64,000 nt of DNA from Gymnogyps californianus (taxonomy: Eukaryota; Chordata; Aves; Accipitriformes; Cathartidae), in contig NC_059480.1 of NCBI RefSeq assembly GCF_018139145.2, positions 16,306,428 to 16,370,427 of the forward strand, read 5' to 3'. The first letter of the stretch is position 1. Every line of letters begins with the position of its first letter. Below, in pieces: positions 1 through 10,500 of the stretch. The position numbers and the translations under genes are program-made. Under the pieces are notes generated by a model. That model searched no databases. It was given only the letters and a program-made list of their open reading frames with translations, and was not told where the DNA came from.

Positions 1-1716
1 AAGATGACTCCTTGCAGCTAGATAGATTTTGAGAAGCAAAACCCACAAAGTGAAGGTAGCATATAAAACTGAAGACAGTAACATTCTTCAGGAATGTCAG
101 GCTTCCTACTAGCAGTTTCTATATATGTACTTTTTAGAAGTCCTTTGTGCTAGAATTAAGTGCTTGTAATAGGTACTGGGTCATGACATATAAGAATCCA
201 TAAAAAGCACAAAGCAAAAATCCCAAACAAGGACAGTTTATTGAAATGCAAGCTTTTTCTGTAACAGTCATACTATGATGCAGAAGGATGTGTTTGGAAA
301 TAAAAAAGACAGTTTATGTTTTGTACCCATGCCATTGGCTCCCAGCCCAAGAAGGCCGTGAGGAGTGAAGATGGCCAAGAAGAGTGACAGGGCCTTTTGT
401 GCTACTGGCACTGTGGTCCAGAAGCTAATGGATGAGAGGCAACAAAACGATACAAAGAGGTCTCAAAGTACTAAGCAAATAGTAATAATTCTGGGCCAAT
501 ATCAGCCTGGTCCTAATTCCAACCGGCAACACAGAAATGAAAATTAGTAGATTGTGTTTCTATCCCCTCTAGCTACGCTACTTGGAGTCAATGCTAAATA
601 TAAAGATGATAAACTGAGAACCAGCCCCATCTTTCTGTGCTAAGAGGGAAGAGAGGGAATGGTGCTGATGTCTTCACACTGCCTCCCTTGTCAAAGACAT
701 GTGTGCTGATGTCACCTGTCACTGAAATAAACTCTTGTTGATGCATGAACCCTCATGGCATGGTACACAAAGCACAGAGCAGCAAAGTGTGTATCTTGAC
801 TGCAGAACACATATTTCAGCTCCAGAGCTAATTACAAATGTAGCAATGTAGCACAGCACTGAATGCATAGCAGCACTTAACTCAAAGACATGCTCATGAG
901 CAGAAAAAATGTCGTCCTGACCTCACACTTCTTTTCACACAACTGATCACCATTTTCTGTGCAGACCTGAGAAGTAAAGTGGAGTTTGGTTCATTGGCAG
1001 CAGGAGAAAGGATACAGAAGAATTAAAGAAAGCAGCTAAGCAGCAAAATGATGACAACGGTCTGGGGGAAAAGGGGAAGGTGAGTGATATCCTTTAGACA
1101 GAAACCAGTGGTGTGGGAGCTGGGCAGGGCCACATGTGGACCACTCACAACATCACAGGATGCTGCAGGAAATGTTGCCGCTAGTTTCTTGCCTGACATG
1201 CAGGTAGAGGAAGATGAAGTCATGTGAAAGGTGGGGCTGGGCAGCTGTTTCTCCCTGGAAGAAATTCCTGCACCAAATGATGTTAAAAAGGAAGGTACTG
1301 TCCCCACATTGCTGGTAAGTCCATCCCTGGGATGGTGGCTTGCACAGCAGGACCCTTCAGTGCCGGAAGCCAACCAGAACAAACTGTTAGTGTAAACCTG
1401 AAAGTTTAGAGCAATTGACACTGACTGATTCGACTTCCTTCCCTGCTTTGCTCTGGTTTAAATGTATGGATTGGTTCCTGCAAGGGACAGCACAAACAAA
1501 TGCTGTTCTAGAAATGAAGCTCTCTGGTATTTCTAAGAACTAAAGATGTCACAACAGTTTGTAAATTCATCCTAATGCTTGGGTCAAATTCTGCTACATT
1601 ACTTGGCCACATTTCCTCTATCACTACAAATGGACAGAGACCTTTCCTTGTCAAACTCTGCAACTTTCTGCAGTGAAGCTGTAATTTGCTAAACAGCTGC
1701 AGCATCGCAACTGGAT
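1..1716. other. Unique noncoding DNA, no gene recognised
   Basis: I see no exon, repeat family or RNA gene in this stretch. The two open frames of note (365-547 plus and 1023-1421 minus) have no recognisable domain, no coding-like composition and no convincing splice context, so I treat them as chance frames. Confidence 0.6.
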
Positions 1717-2060
1717 TAATCTAGGATAATCCAGTAATCATCTTCAATTACAGCACAAACATTAATCAGTCAATCACCGCCCTCTAGAGGTGGCCACATT
1801 GCGGGTAGAGCTGATTTGGGTTTGCTGCAAATGAATTATCTAACAGATGGAGCACTTCTGTATGCAGCAGGAGGAAGGTATTTGCTGATTAGAGTAGATC
1901 CATGTACCGCTACAGGAACAAATTACTGAGCGCTGATTGTCAGCTCCTCGATTATTCCTTCCCTCTCTTGCCTGGGAGGTCACCCAACTTGCAGCATTTT
2001 GCATTCATGTATTTTGCAGTCATGGTGCTGCGGAGAGGAGCGAAACACATAGACAGATAG
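1717..2060. promoter_or_regulatory. Possible conserved noncoding element (speculative)
   Basis: This is single-copy-looking DNA dense in homeodomain-type AT motifs (ATTAAT, AATTAT, GATTA, TGATTAG) around a CTCF-like core at 1777-1790. It has no open frame of note and no repeat signature. The motif-rich, repeat-free texture is what makes it a candidate enhancer or boundary element. This is an impression from reading the sequence; conservation cannot be judged from one genome. Confidence 0.2.
1775..1796 (-). promoter_or_regulatory. CTCF-like binding site
   Basis: Read on the minus strand, 1790-1777 is CCTCTAGAGGGCGG. It agrees with the vertebrate CTCF core CCASYAGRKGGCRS at every position except the third (T for A). 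It is preceded on that strand by TGGCCA, also common at CTCF sites. CTCF is the insulator and loop-anchor zinc-finger protein, and its motif is conserved across vertebrates. One good match in 64 kb can occur by chance, so occupancy is not implied. Confidence 0.35.
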
Positions 2061-2772
2061 ATAACTATATGACACAGCTATAATAAAAAGCAGTAAAAAT
2101 AACCCCCAGACTAAACTCTCTTTTGTTACAGCTTATTTTTCTCAAGCAATGTGCATAAACTAAACCAGTGGCACAACTGCACAAATTGATTGTGCCCACA
2201 CAAGCTGGATGCGTTGGTGTGACAGAAGCAGCAAGCTTTTATGTATAAACACAACTATGCACTCTCATTTTTTTCCCTGGACTGGAATAGCTAAGAAGTT
2301 TTAAAGGGAAGAATATAAAGAGTGATGAATAGCAAGTAACCCACTATATAATCAAGTGATGAATATACTGTTTCTGGTATGCAAAGACCTTGTTTGAATA
2401 GGTAAGTATTTATTTAAGGAGAAACTGTTCTGTGCAGAGACTTAGCGCAAGATCCTGGAGGCAGGAATAGCTCATGGCCAGGTTTCCCCAGACACGTCCT
2501 CTTTTTTCCAGCTGGAAATTCTGTCTAGGTGGAATTCAGCAATTTTTCACATTTTCTTCTGGCAGGCTGGCCGGATGCGCTGGCTTGCCTGCACATGGAG
2601 GGATTCTCCAGGTATCCACACATATGCACAGACCATCTGCGCATGTGCAGCCCTATACCTGAACATACACTTCTGTTGGCAACACTTAATCAAAAAAGAG
2701 CAGATGTCCACTATCCCAGTAACCATTTCATTGTGAACATTACCCTAGGATCCAGGAGAGCTGTGTTCTGTT
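2061..2772. other. Unique noncoding DNA
   Basis: No gene, repeat or RNA is recognised. The overlapping plus-strand frames that begin near 2474 and 2529 run into the CR1 copy downstream and are not genes. Confidence 0.6.
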
Positions 2773-2965
2773 ACAGAGTCACAGCATGGTGGAGGTTGGA
2801 AGGGACCTCTGGAGATTGCCTAGTCCAACACTCCTGCTCAAAGCAGGGTCAACTAAAGCAACTTGGTCAGGGCTGTGTCCAGTCAGGCTTTGAATACTTC
2901 CAAGGATGGAGACTCCACAACCTCTCTAGGCAGCCTGTTCATTGTTCAGCTACTGCCACAGTACA

Positions 2966-3002
<37 letters not shown>

Positions 3003-3408
3003 TTTCTGATGTTTAAATGGAATTTCCTGTGTTCAGTTTGTGCCCATTGCCTCTTGTACTTTTACTGGGCACCACTGAAAAGAGTCTGGCTCTGTCTTCT
3101 TTACTCCCCCATCAGGTAATTATATCCATTGATAAGATCACCCCTGCTATACAACCCCAGCTTTCTTACCCTCTCCTCACATATGCCAGATGCTCCAAGA
3201 TGTGGGCCTTCCAGTATGTCCACACCTCTCTTGTACTGGGAAGCCCAGCACTCCAGATGTGTGCGCACACTTACACAGCCTGAGATGCTGTTGGCCTTCT
3301 GTGCTGCAAGGGTACTACTGGTTCATGGTCAACTTGTCCACCAGGACCCTCAGGTCTTTTCTAAAAGCTGCTTTCCAGATGTTCAGCCTGTGTAGGTGCA
3401 TGGGGTTA
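2773..3408 (-). mobile_element. CR1 LINE, 3' part, 5'-truncated and internally deleted
   Basis: Read on the minus strand this is the C-terminal end of CR1 ORF2 followed by the short 3' UTR. The plus strand shows the reverse complement of the avian CR1 3' end (GAGGTTGGAAGGGACCTCTG from 2791), then GGAGACTCCACAACCTCTCT, GTTTGTGCCCATTGCCTCTT and further CR1 text. The 5'-most part encodes a decayed RT-domain stretch ending in DLRVLVDKLTMNQ, matching the CR1 sequence around DLGVLVDxKLTMSQQ. Compared with the usual element, about 100 bases are missing near 3262-3285 and another piece near 3150. An A tract interrupts it at 2967-2998. The many differences and broken frame make it an old, dead copy. 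Truncation from the 5' side is normal for CR1. Confidence 0.92.
2967..2998 (+). repeat. Poly(A) homopolymer, 32 A
   Basis: This is an uninterrupted run of 32 A, flanked by GTACAC and GTTTTTTCTGATG. It sits inside the CR1 copy where the element normally has a short AAGAAGT stretch. It is probably an expanded homopolymer, and its length is likely to vary between individuals and between assemblies. Confidence 0.97.
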
Positions 3409-3434
3409 GTCTCAGCTTCACTTCTGCCTCGACT

Positions 3435-3530
3435 AGATAACCTTGGATTCAGCTCTCTGGGCCTTACTGTCCACAGTGTTGATGCTACTGGCCTCCTTTG
3501 TAAAGAGATTTCAAACTGGTTGTCTGAGGT
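3435..3530 (+). mobile_element. Ancient MIR/L3-like fragment
   Basis: The order ACCTTGGATT, CTCTCTGGGCCTTACTGTCC, TTGATGCTACTGGCCTCC, TTTGTAAAGAGATTTCAAAC follows the ancient amniote repeat whose consensus reads as 'tgaccttgggcaagtcac ... ctcagtttcc ... cctcctttgtaaagcgctttga'. It starts a few tens of bases beyond the CR1 boundary. It is too decayed for a subfamily name. MIR and the 3' part of L3-type LINEs look alike at this age. Confidence 0.5.
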
Positions 3531-6094
3531 AGGTGTCATTTTCATTTGTCCTTCATAGGTAACTATCTTATCATCCTCTGTCAACGTGTGGCCGCTCATA
3601 TTGGCAACATTCAGTTCCATGTGGGCTTTTATAGCAGTCACCGTCCTGCTGCCCAGGTGCCTCAGATTTTATTTAATTTACCTTCTCTGCTGCAGTGTCC
3701 TTTCTTTAGGAGCTTACACACACATTATTCTACTACACTACACGTCTGGAAACAGACAGGATACTGAGCGCTGTATAGTATCCTACGGCCAGGGGCTATA
3801 AAGTCCTGTTCAGAACATTATGACATGGAAAATGCCCTTTAATCTTACCAGCTTTTTTCCCTCTGTGGCTGCTGTATCCTAGCCTAGCCAAGAAGCCAGG
3901 GAGAACCCGTGCTTTTGTTCCCATAGGGAGTACAGGACAGTGAACATTGTCCAGTCCCTTCTGCATGGAACTGAACAATTTGTGCTTGATTAAAGCTGAG
4001 AGATTGCCAACTTCAGAAAACTCAAGGTCCTAACATTGTCTGCTTATTCTTGCTGTGTGTTTCCTTGTTCTTCTCTGCATCATGCCAGCCACACAGCCAG
4101 ATCCTTCCCCTCTGCAGGCCAAGGTTTGTCTTTCATGAGGATCTCTGCTCTGAAGCAATCTGGATTCCTTCGTGGGTTTTTCTATCCCATTTGAAGTTAT
4201 AGTGTCCAAGCACTTTGGAAAAAAACAATGATTCATATATTTTCACAACACCTTCAGGGGCAAAGAAGTACAATTATCCCCTGCCAAATTTCAAAGCCTA
4301 GCTCTAAAAGTGCAGGTTTGTCACAGCTTCGCAACATAACTCTTTCCCTAGTCATATGCAGCAGAAAGCAGGCTTGTACTATGCTCAGCATTAAGTCACT
4401 ATAACTATAGGCATTGCTGCTGGTATATTAATGAAGCTGTATAAATCATTATTGATTCATGTGAGCAATGTAATCCTCTGGGCTTCAGTTACTCACACCA
4501 AGCTGGGCTATGTCCAAAACCCACATGCTGCCCTCCCTGAAACGTGGCTGCTCTCCGGAGCCTGTTCAGTGCCTCTCCCTACCTGTCCCCTTGTCTTCAC
4601 CTCCGCAGAGGGCCTCCACATCTTACACGAGGCCCTTAGAAGAAGGGACAAAACCACCTTCCTTCCACTTGGTTGGCCCATTTATCCCAGGTGCGAATCA
4701 ACTGGATCGCATGTGGGAGGAGGCTGGCCCTCTACCTCTGTAAGGGCAGACATACTGGATTTGTGCTTACTTTACAATTAGACTTGGAACCCAGGAGCAA
4801 GAACGTAATACAGTTTCTTATGTAACCATATATTTATTTTGGTTACGTGCGGCTTCAAGACAAATCTAAAATGGTGCTGGACCGTGCTGCTGCCCTCAAA
4901 AGAAGTTTGTCAGCAGAGTAACAATAATGTTCTGCTTCTGAAAATGATGTGCTGGGCTTTATGGTCAGCTTTTAGGTTTCAATGCTTTTTTTCCACTTTG
5001 ATATTTGAGCCCTCCCCTCAAATCAAATCCTTCGAGTGTGTACATGGCTCTCCAAGCAATGGTCACGGGAGGACATAGACAAGCACAAAAAAAAGATGCT
5101 GACGGCATCTGAAAATGATTTGCAATCTCTTAGCCGCATGAGCTCAGTCGCATTAACATAGTGATTTAAATACTGCGGATGGCTTTTCTGATGTTCTTTT
5201 AGAAATTTCTTATTGGAATCATTAGGCATCCAAAACATATTTAAAACCAACCAACCAACCAGTGGAATGAAACAGAGCAGATAATACTGACTAAGCACTC
5301 CAAGCCCTATCTTGCAGCCCCAGATCAAGCACATTGCCACCAAGCACACAACTCCAGTGACCAGATGGGAGAGGATCTGGAACTGGGCTACTGAACTGCA
5401 TCATGTCACAAGAAGATCCTTCATGGGTCTGAAGCATCTACACTCCCCACAGCCCAGCCTTGCCATAGCAAAGCCTAGTTGTCTTTGAGAAAAAATGACA
5501 TTGTGAGATTTTTGGTGCCTCGCACATCAGATGTGCTTAAGGTAAACACAGAAGGAGTGGCTGACTTTTTTGAAATACTGCAATAAAATTACAAATCATA
5601 ACAGTACATGATAAATAACACAAGGAGCGTTCCGAACACAAAAAAGAGGTGGGCTACTAAGGCTGCTACTAAAAAAGGAACAGACCCTGCACACTGCCAT
5701 GGATACCTCGGCTCTGCTCACCCAGCAGGGCAGAACCCCTGCCCTCGGTGGTGCCATGCCATGGCTCCATCGGGCTGGGGGATGCCAGGCTGCTGAGCAG
5801 TATGGGACTGGTTGCACACAGACATTACTGGGCACATAGCGATGCCACTGGTGTAAGTCCTGCTCCTACAAAATGCTCAGAGACCTCCAATGCTGTCAGG
5901 AGCAGGGAGTGCCCATTTCATTGAGAGATGGACTGGGTTCTCACTAGACCAAACAAAGAGCCAACAACCAGAAAACACAGCCAGCTACCAGCCAGTCCTG
6001 GTCTTCCCATCCCAGATACAGGACTGGTTTCTGTTCAGCCAGGTTATAAGTGGAATAACTGCTCTCAAGTCAATAGCCCTGATAGCAGAGAGTG
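3531..6094. other. Unique noncoding DNA
   Basis: No gene or transposon is recognised. The only small repeat is an (AACC)n stretch at 5246-5261. Open frames here overlap each other on both strands and lack domains. Confidence 0.6.
5246..5261 (+). repeat. (AACC)n short tandem repeat
   Basis: Three to four copies of a CAAC/AACC unit lie in otherwise unique sequence. The tract is short and probably stable. Confidence 0.8.
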
Positions 6095-6162
6095 CTGTCA
6101 TTGGACTGAAGTCAGCAGGGCTATCTGTGATTTACACCAGTACAAATGAAACCAAGCCTGCC
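6095..6162. repeat. Ancient amniote interspersed repeat, GAAGTCAATGG-type
   Basis: The stretch CTGAAGTCAGCAGGGCTAT followed by TGTGATTTACACCAGTACAA resembles half of an old, partly palindromic amniote repeat. That repeat typically reads 'ttgaagtcaatggagctatgctgatttacaccagctgagga' and is common in turtles and crocodilians. I do not know its accepted family name. Other pieces in this window lie near 21.3, 28.2, 31.5, 41.2, 48.1 and 54.8 kb. Confidence 0.45.
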
Positions 6163-6639
6163 CGCATAGACTGAATGGGGAGAAAAATGAGACCCTTCTT
6201 CAAGGCATTTATCAAGCACAACCACTACCTGAAGCACCTCAATCCTGCCCTTCTTCCATTCCTTTTTTCCATCTGGTCCTGTAAGTTCCTCACACCAAAG
6301 GCTTTCATTATTCAGTGATTTTTTTGCCCCCTCCCCTCCATCTCAAGCAGGTCCCTCGCTCTACTGCCACACAAATAACGCAATGTAACCAGCATTGCCC
6401 TCGGGGAGCAGCCAGGGTTAATGAACAGCTTTTGACACTGAACTGCAAACCTCTCCCTTCGCCTGTTGTCTGCACAGGCTCTCGAGGCTTCAGGCAGCTG
6501 GACACACCAACCAGAGACTCTCCAGGTTGTTTTCCAGGGGCTAGGGGAAATACCCAGTGTCAGAAAAAGGAGTTTAAGCTAAGCGTACAGCCACATGGTT
6601 AGAAAGCAGAGAAACCTCAGCCCGGAGCTGACAGTGACT
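6163..6639. other. Unique noncoding DNA
   Basis: No gene or repeat is recognised. Two open frames on opposite strands at 6308-6602 mirror each other and have no domain content. Confidence 0.55.
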
Positions 6640-7140
6640 GATGACTGTAGGTGCTGCGAGTATTCGCTGCTCCTCACGTTACCCAAATGTCAGGGTTTTA
6701 AAATGGTGTTATTAAAGCACCACAGGAGTGCAAAGATCTGTGTAAACTGAGAGGATAATCACCATGCAAGCAGAGCACGAGCTGTTTGACTGTGTTGAAA
6801 TTATGTTATTTGGTATCCCTCTAATTTGTCACACGACTTGATACACTAAAAAAAAAACATATCGTGTTTTTATGCTCTGGGTCCATGACAATTGCTTTTC
6901 CTGCAGCAGACAATGATTTGTAAAGTGACTTTTCTTATTCCCAAACCACCCAAAATTTTGCAAATTGGTTTCCACGAATTAGAAGTGGTTTAGAAATAAC
7001 CTTGGCTCGGGGACTGGCTCTGTTATGGGGCTTTTGCTGCCATGACAGCTAGCTGGGGGAAGATAGTTATTTCTAAATTACTCTATTTTTACATTAATAT
7101 TTCGTTTAGAGCAAAACAGCAGTAGAAGTATTATTTCTGT
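6640..7140. promoter_or_regulatory. Possible conserved noncoding element (speculative)
   Basis: This repeat-free, AT-rich stretch carries many transcription-factor-like words (ACAATTGC, TGACAGCTAGCTG, CATTAATATTTCG, TTTGTAAAGTGAC). It lacks any open frame of note and any mobile-element signature. This texture is common in developmental enhancers of vertebrates. Conservation in other birds or in mammals would be needed to support it. Confidence 0.18.
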
Positions 7141-7378
7141 TGCTTGCTCTGAAACAGGACTGGTTCCTAGGAACCACAACTTTTTATCATCTGATCATAG
7201 GCATCCCTGGTCATTTCATATGAAAGTATATCCACTGCCTCCCCAGTCCCAAGCCCTGGGCTCACTGTGGGGGTGCAGGGAGCAACCCCTTTTCTCCTCT
7301 GTGCTAGGAACTGCCAGCAGAAATGTATCACACTTTATGACAGACAGCCAGACATGGCCAAAACCCTACAGCCCAATA

Positions 7379-7449
7379 TCATAGAATCATAGTATGGTTG
7401 GGTTGGAAGGGATCTTAAAGATCATCTAGTTCCGACCCCCTTGCCATAG
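7379..7449 (-). mobile_element. CR1 3' terminal segment
   Basis: The plus strand reads TCATAGAATCATAG, then GGTTGGAAGGGATCTTAAAG and ATCATCTAGTTCCGACCCCC. This is the reverse complement of the CR1 3' UTR with its terminal octamer repeat. Only about 70 bases are present before CR1 similarity stops and the tRNA-derived part starts. It forms the tail of the composite element. Confidence 0.88.
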
Positions 7450-7469
7450 CCAGAGGAAAGGGGAGAACC

Positions 7470-7543
7470 TGTCCCTGGGTGGGCTCGAACCATCAAGCTT
7501 TCGGTTAACAGCTGAACGTGCTAACCGATTGTGCCACAGAGAC
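7470..7543 (-). pseudogene. tRNA-Asn(GUU)-like sequence, decayed (SINE head)
   Basis: It matches the conserved vertebrate tRNA-Asn closely, with GTCTCTGTGG at the 5' end, anticodon loop CTGTTAA (anticodon GUU), TTCGAGC T-loop and CAGGGAC closing the acceptor stem. The seven-pair acceptor stem still forms. Other stems are damaged. The D stem reads GCAC/GCAC with two mismatches in place of GCGC/GCGC. The anticodon stem has an A-C mismatch (TTCAG/CCGAA). The T stem has an A-C mismatch (GATGG/CCACC). Three changes are CpG to CpA, the normal decay of methylated DNA. The discriminator is A, whereas tRNA-Asn has G. No T4 terminator follows directly. It is therefore not a working tRNA gene. Confidence 0.85.
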
Positions 7544-10500
7544 TCCCTAGTTATAATTCTCTTCATAATAAAAAATAATTTTCCTTCCTAAAATAAAATT
7601 ACCTTCCTAAAAATATTGATTCCAAGTAGCAGAGATATCACATAGATCAAGGTGGCCTTTTTCACAACACTAACAATGGTTCAAAAAGATAAGGCTAGGA
7701 GTTCTCATTTCCCAGGAACCCATCAGCTGGCTATGAAATGGTGATCACTGCTGTTCACCGTAGCTTGGGGCTAGATTTGAATCCACAATGCAGAATTTCA
7801 AATTGCAATACTTGACTCACATACCTAAGTCAGGAGCACTGATACTCAAAACCACAGGTGTTCAAGCTCAGAGGGGTTGAAGAGCATCTTTATGTGAAGC
7901 TCTACAATACAGATCGATCCAGAGCTGTCCTGTCCCTGTCCAGTTCTGTTCAGCCACATTCTGTTTTAACGGGTACAGAAACCCTGAACAGAAATGACTG
8001 AAGGCAGGTGCTCTCAGCCACTATCATGGTCCCTTTGCTCCTCTTTTTACATTTGGACTGCTCATTGCCTCCCACAACCAGGGCTTGATTTTGCAGCACA
8101 CTAGAGATAGCAGCAACAGAGAAAGCAGGGAGGTGCTACCCATCCTATATTGATACAGGGCGTGACATCATACTATATGCTGAGCATTTCCCCATCTGCA
8201 AACAGACCAGTTTAGACTGACAGCTATGACACCTCTGGATTAAGGATTATATCCGACATTTTCAAAGCTCCTGTTCTAGTAGCAAGGACCCAAATTTGCT
8301 GTCTTCTGAGTGCTCTGAGGACCCAAGCACGAATATGTCTTGGTCATTTCACTGGGCTCTTCACACTTCAGGAGATCAAATGTGCAATTTTAAGGTTTTC
8401 AAAGAAATTGCAAAAGTAATTTTTTGCTCACTTAAAAATTTTAAAATATTTCCAGTGAAAAGAGGAGTCCAACAGCTTACTGGGGGGGAGCAGGAAGAGG
8501 GTACAGGAAAAGGTAAACAAATCAGGAGAGGCACAAGACCAAACTGTATTCCAAGCACACACAGTGGAAAATGCAGGCCAGTGCCAGCAGCCTGATAATC
8601 CAAATTCTCTTTCTATGCACCAACCTCTTCTGAGAAAAAGAAAGAATTTAAAGGAGCATAAATGATAACTGTACACATTCTGGAAGCAAACCTGAAAGCG
8701 CTGCCAGGAAAAATCACCCTTCTGATTGCAGAGCCATTAACACATTCCCTTGCCCTTCCACCCAGGCAGCGGAGCTCACACCTACAGAGAAAGGGGAGAG
8801 AGGGAACGCTTCTTGCCTGCAACGCACAGTCAGCCCTCAGCACAGCAGAAGGATGGACATCAAATCCGAGTGGCAAACATGGGTTACAGGATTGGCAGGA
8901 TAGATGTGCATTACTGAGAAAAGCCACTGTAACACACTGAACACTGGCGCCCAGGGAGGCACAGCAGCTTTCCAGAAAGCACGTGAACAGAGCAAGCATT
9001 ACACCCATGGGAGCTCCCAGGAGACAAGGTGCAGGTCACTTGCTCCTTCCCCTCCCGCAATGCATGACAAGCACTGCTTTAGGTGCTGCCCTCCAAAGAA
9101 CTAGGAACTAAGGAAATTGTCCTAAATGCTTTTTTAAAAATCCCAAGCTTCACCCCTTTTGCATGCTCCAGATGGCTGTAGTAGCAACAACAGATTCACC
9201 AAAATACCAGCAGCTAGATCCACAAATAATGTAAATCTGTGCAGGGTTTATTTTTCCTTGTTCTTAATACAGCTATGTCCCCACACACGTACTCTGCATT
9301 ATACTTCTCCTTTCATGCTGTTCAATACCTCCCCTTGGCCTCAGTGAAATGGAAGTCACGTTCATTTTGCACACCCACTTTACACCACTTTTGTTTAGAC
9401 ACTTTTTCTGGCCAGCTTACACACTGATTAGGTCTGATTTGCACAGATAAACAGGATTGCAAAATCTGTCCCCAAAATTTCCAATGGAGGATATTCTTGC
9501 CTACCCCAACTTTGTATTTGGCTCATTTGCCATAGTTGTTGCAGGGTTGAGGTAGTGTCAGTATTACAAGCAATGAACTAAATGTTCTTTAGCGCTGATG
9601 AAAATCCTGAGAAATTCGCTAAAATCAATGGAGATATTCCAGATGAGGGAGGTATATGGCTCAACAAAAATAATGGAACAAAACACACCAACAGATGCAG
9701 AAAAGGATGTTGTCCAGATGGTTAAGCTAGTCTGGTGTCTGTCATGAACACATCCCTTAACACCCATGCAAAAACCTTTTGCACTGCAGCTTTAGCCCAT
9801 GACACTTATCTCCCTGTCACTGGCCCAAAACTGCTGACTTTGTTGGCACATGCTGACTTTCACTGGGTGAAAGCTTAACCACTGACATTACCTAGAAAAC
9901 ATGTTCGGGGGGATGTTCAGCAGAGGTACCCTGAGTACCACTGCTAGTGAGCTCCAGAGCGAACCCCGCCAGCAGGCTCAGAGGGCTGACTGCAGAGGGG
10001 AGGCTCGGGGCAGGAAAACTGGGGCTGATCCTGCTGCAACGGGACGGGGTGAAGGACACACGAGGACACATAAGCACAGGGTGAAGGATAAACTAGCAAA
10101 ATAAGTAAAAGGTTTCTTTTATCTCACAGTATTATTTTGGTGTTATAGCTTCTCTGTCCTCAGTAGCATTTACTTTGGTGTAACTGAAATGAAGATGTGG
10201 TCCAGGAGAATTAGAGGACTCTGAGACCAGCTGAAATCAGAGGAAACACCGCTTTACTCCACCAGCTTAAGCAAGTTTCCAGTGGGGCCAGTCAGCACAA
10301 ATACCCTGAAAGTGGAAACTAATCACTGTACAGATCACTGTACAGAGCTGCACAGATTTTCACAATGACTTCAAATCAACTAAACTTTCCAGCAGCTGAG
10401 AATTTGGCCAACAACCTTGGCTGGAGCTGAGCCAACCTATGTCAGGCTGGGATCCTGCCTTACAACAAGTCCTCTGCAAGTCCTGAACACAGTGCTAGAC

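Larger units (their letters stand above)
7379..7543 (-). mobile_element. tRNA-Asn-headed SINE with CR1 3' tail (candidate)
   Basis: On the minus strand the element begins with a 74-nt tRNA-Asn-like sequence (7543 to 7470). About 20 nt of linker follow, then roughly 70 nt of CR1 3' end (about 7449 to 7379) finishing in ACTATGATTCTATGA. That is the standard layout of a tail-sharing SINE: an RNA polymerase III promoter from a tRNA, with the 3' recognition sequence of the LINE whose reverse transcriptase moves it. Box B (GGTTCGAGCCC, 7491-7481) is intact and box A (TGGCACAATCGG) is nearly so. No clear target-site duplication is visible, as is usual for CR1-mobilised elements. As I recall, the passerine SINE TguSINE1 has a similar plan but a tRNA-Ile head. 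The alternative is a tRNA pseudogene that happens to lie next to a truncated CR1 end. The two parts and their order are plain, but SINE status depends on finding further copies. Confidence 0.7.

Noticed and set aside
1023..1421. 132-codon minus-strand frame as a secreted or membrane protein
   Set aside because: The composition is serine/threonine-rich noise, there is no domain, and the length is expected by chance.
2529..3119. 196-codon plus-strand frame
   Set aside because: It runs antisense through a CR1 copy and encodes a poly-lysine block from the A tract, so it is not a real protein.
7470..7543. Functional tRNA-Asn gene
   Set aside because: Four mismatched stem pairs, a wrong discriminator base and an attached CR1 tail argue for a SINE head or pseudogene.
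9890..10104. GC-richer stretch as promoter or CpG island
   Set aside because: It has few CpGs compared with the cluster at 51.9 kb, and the opposite-strand frames are merely a by-product of GC content.
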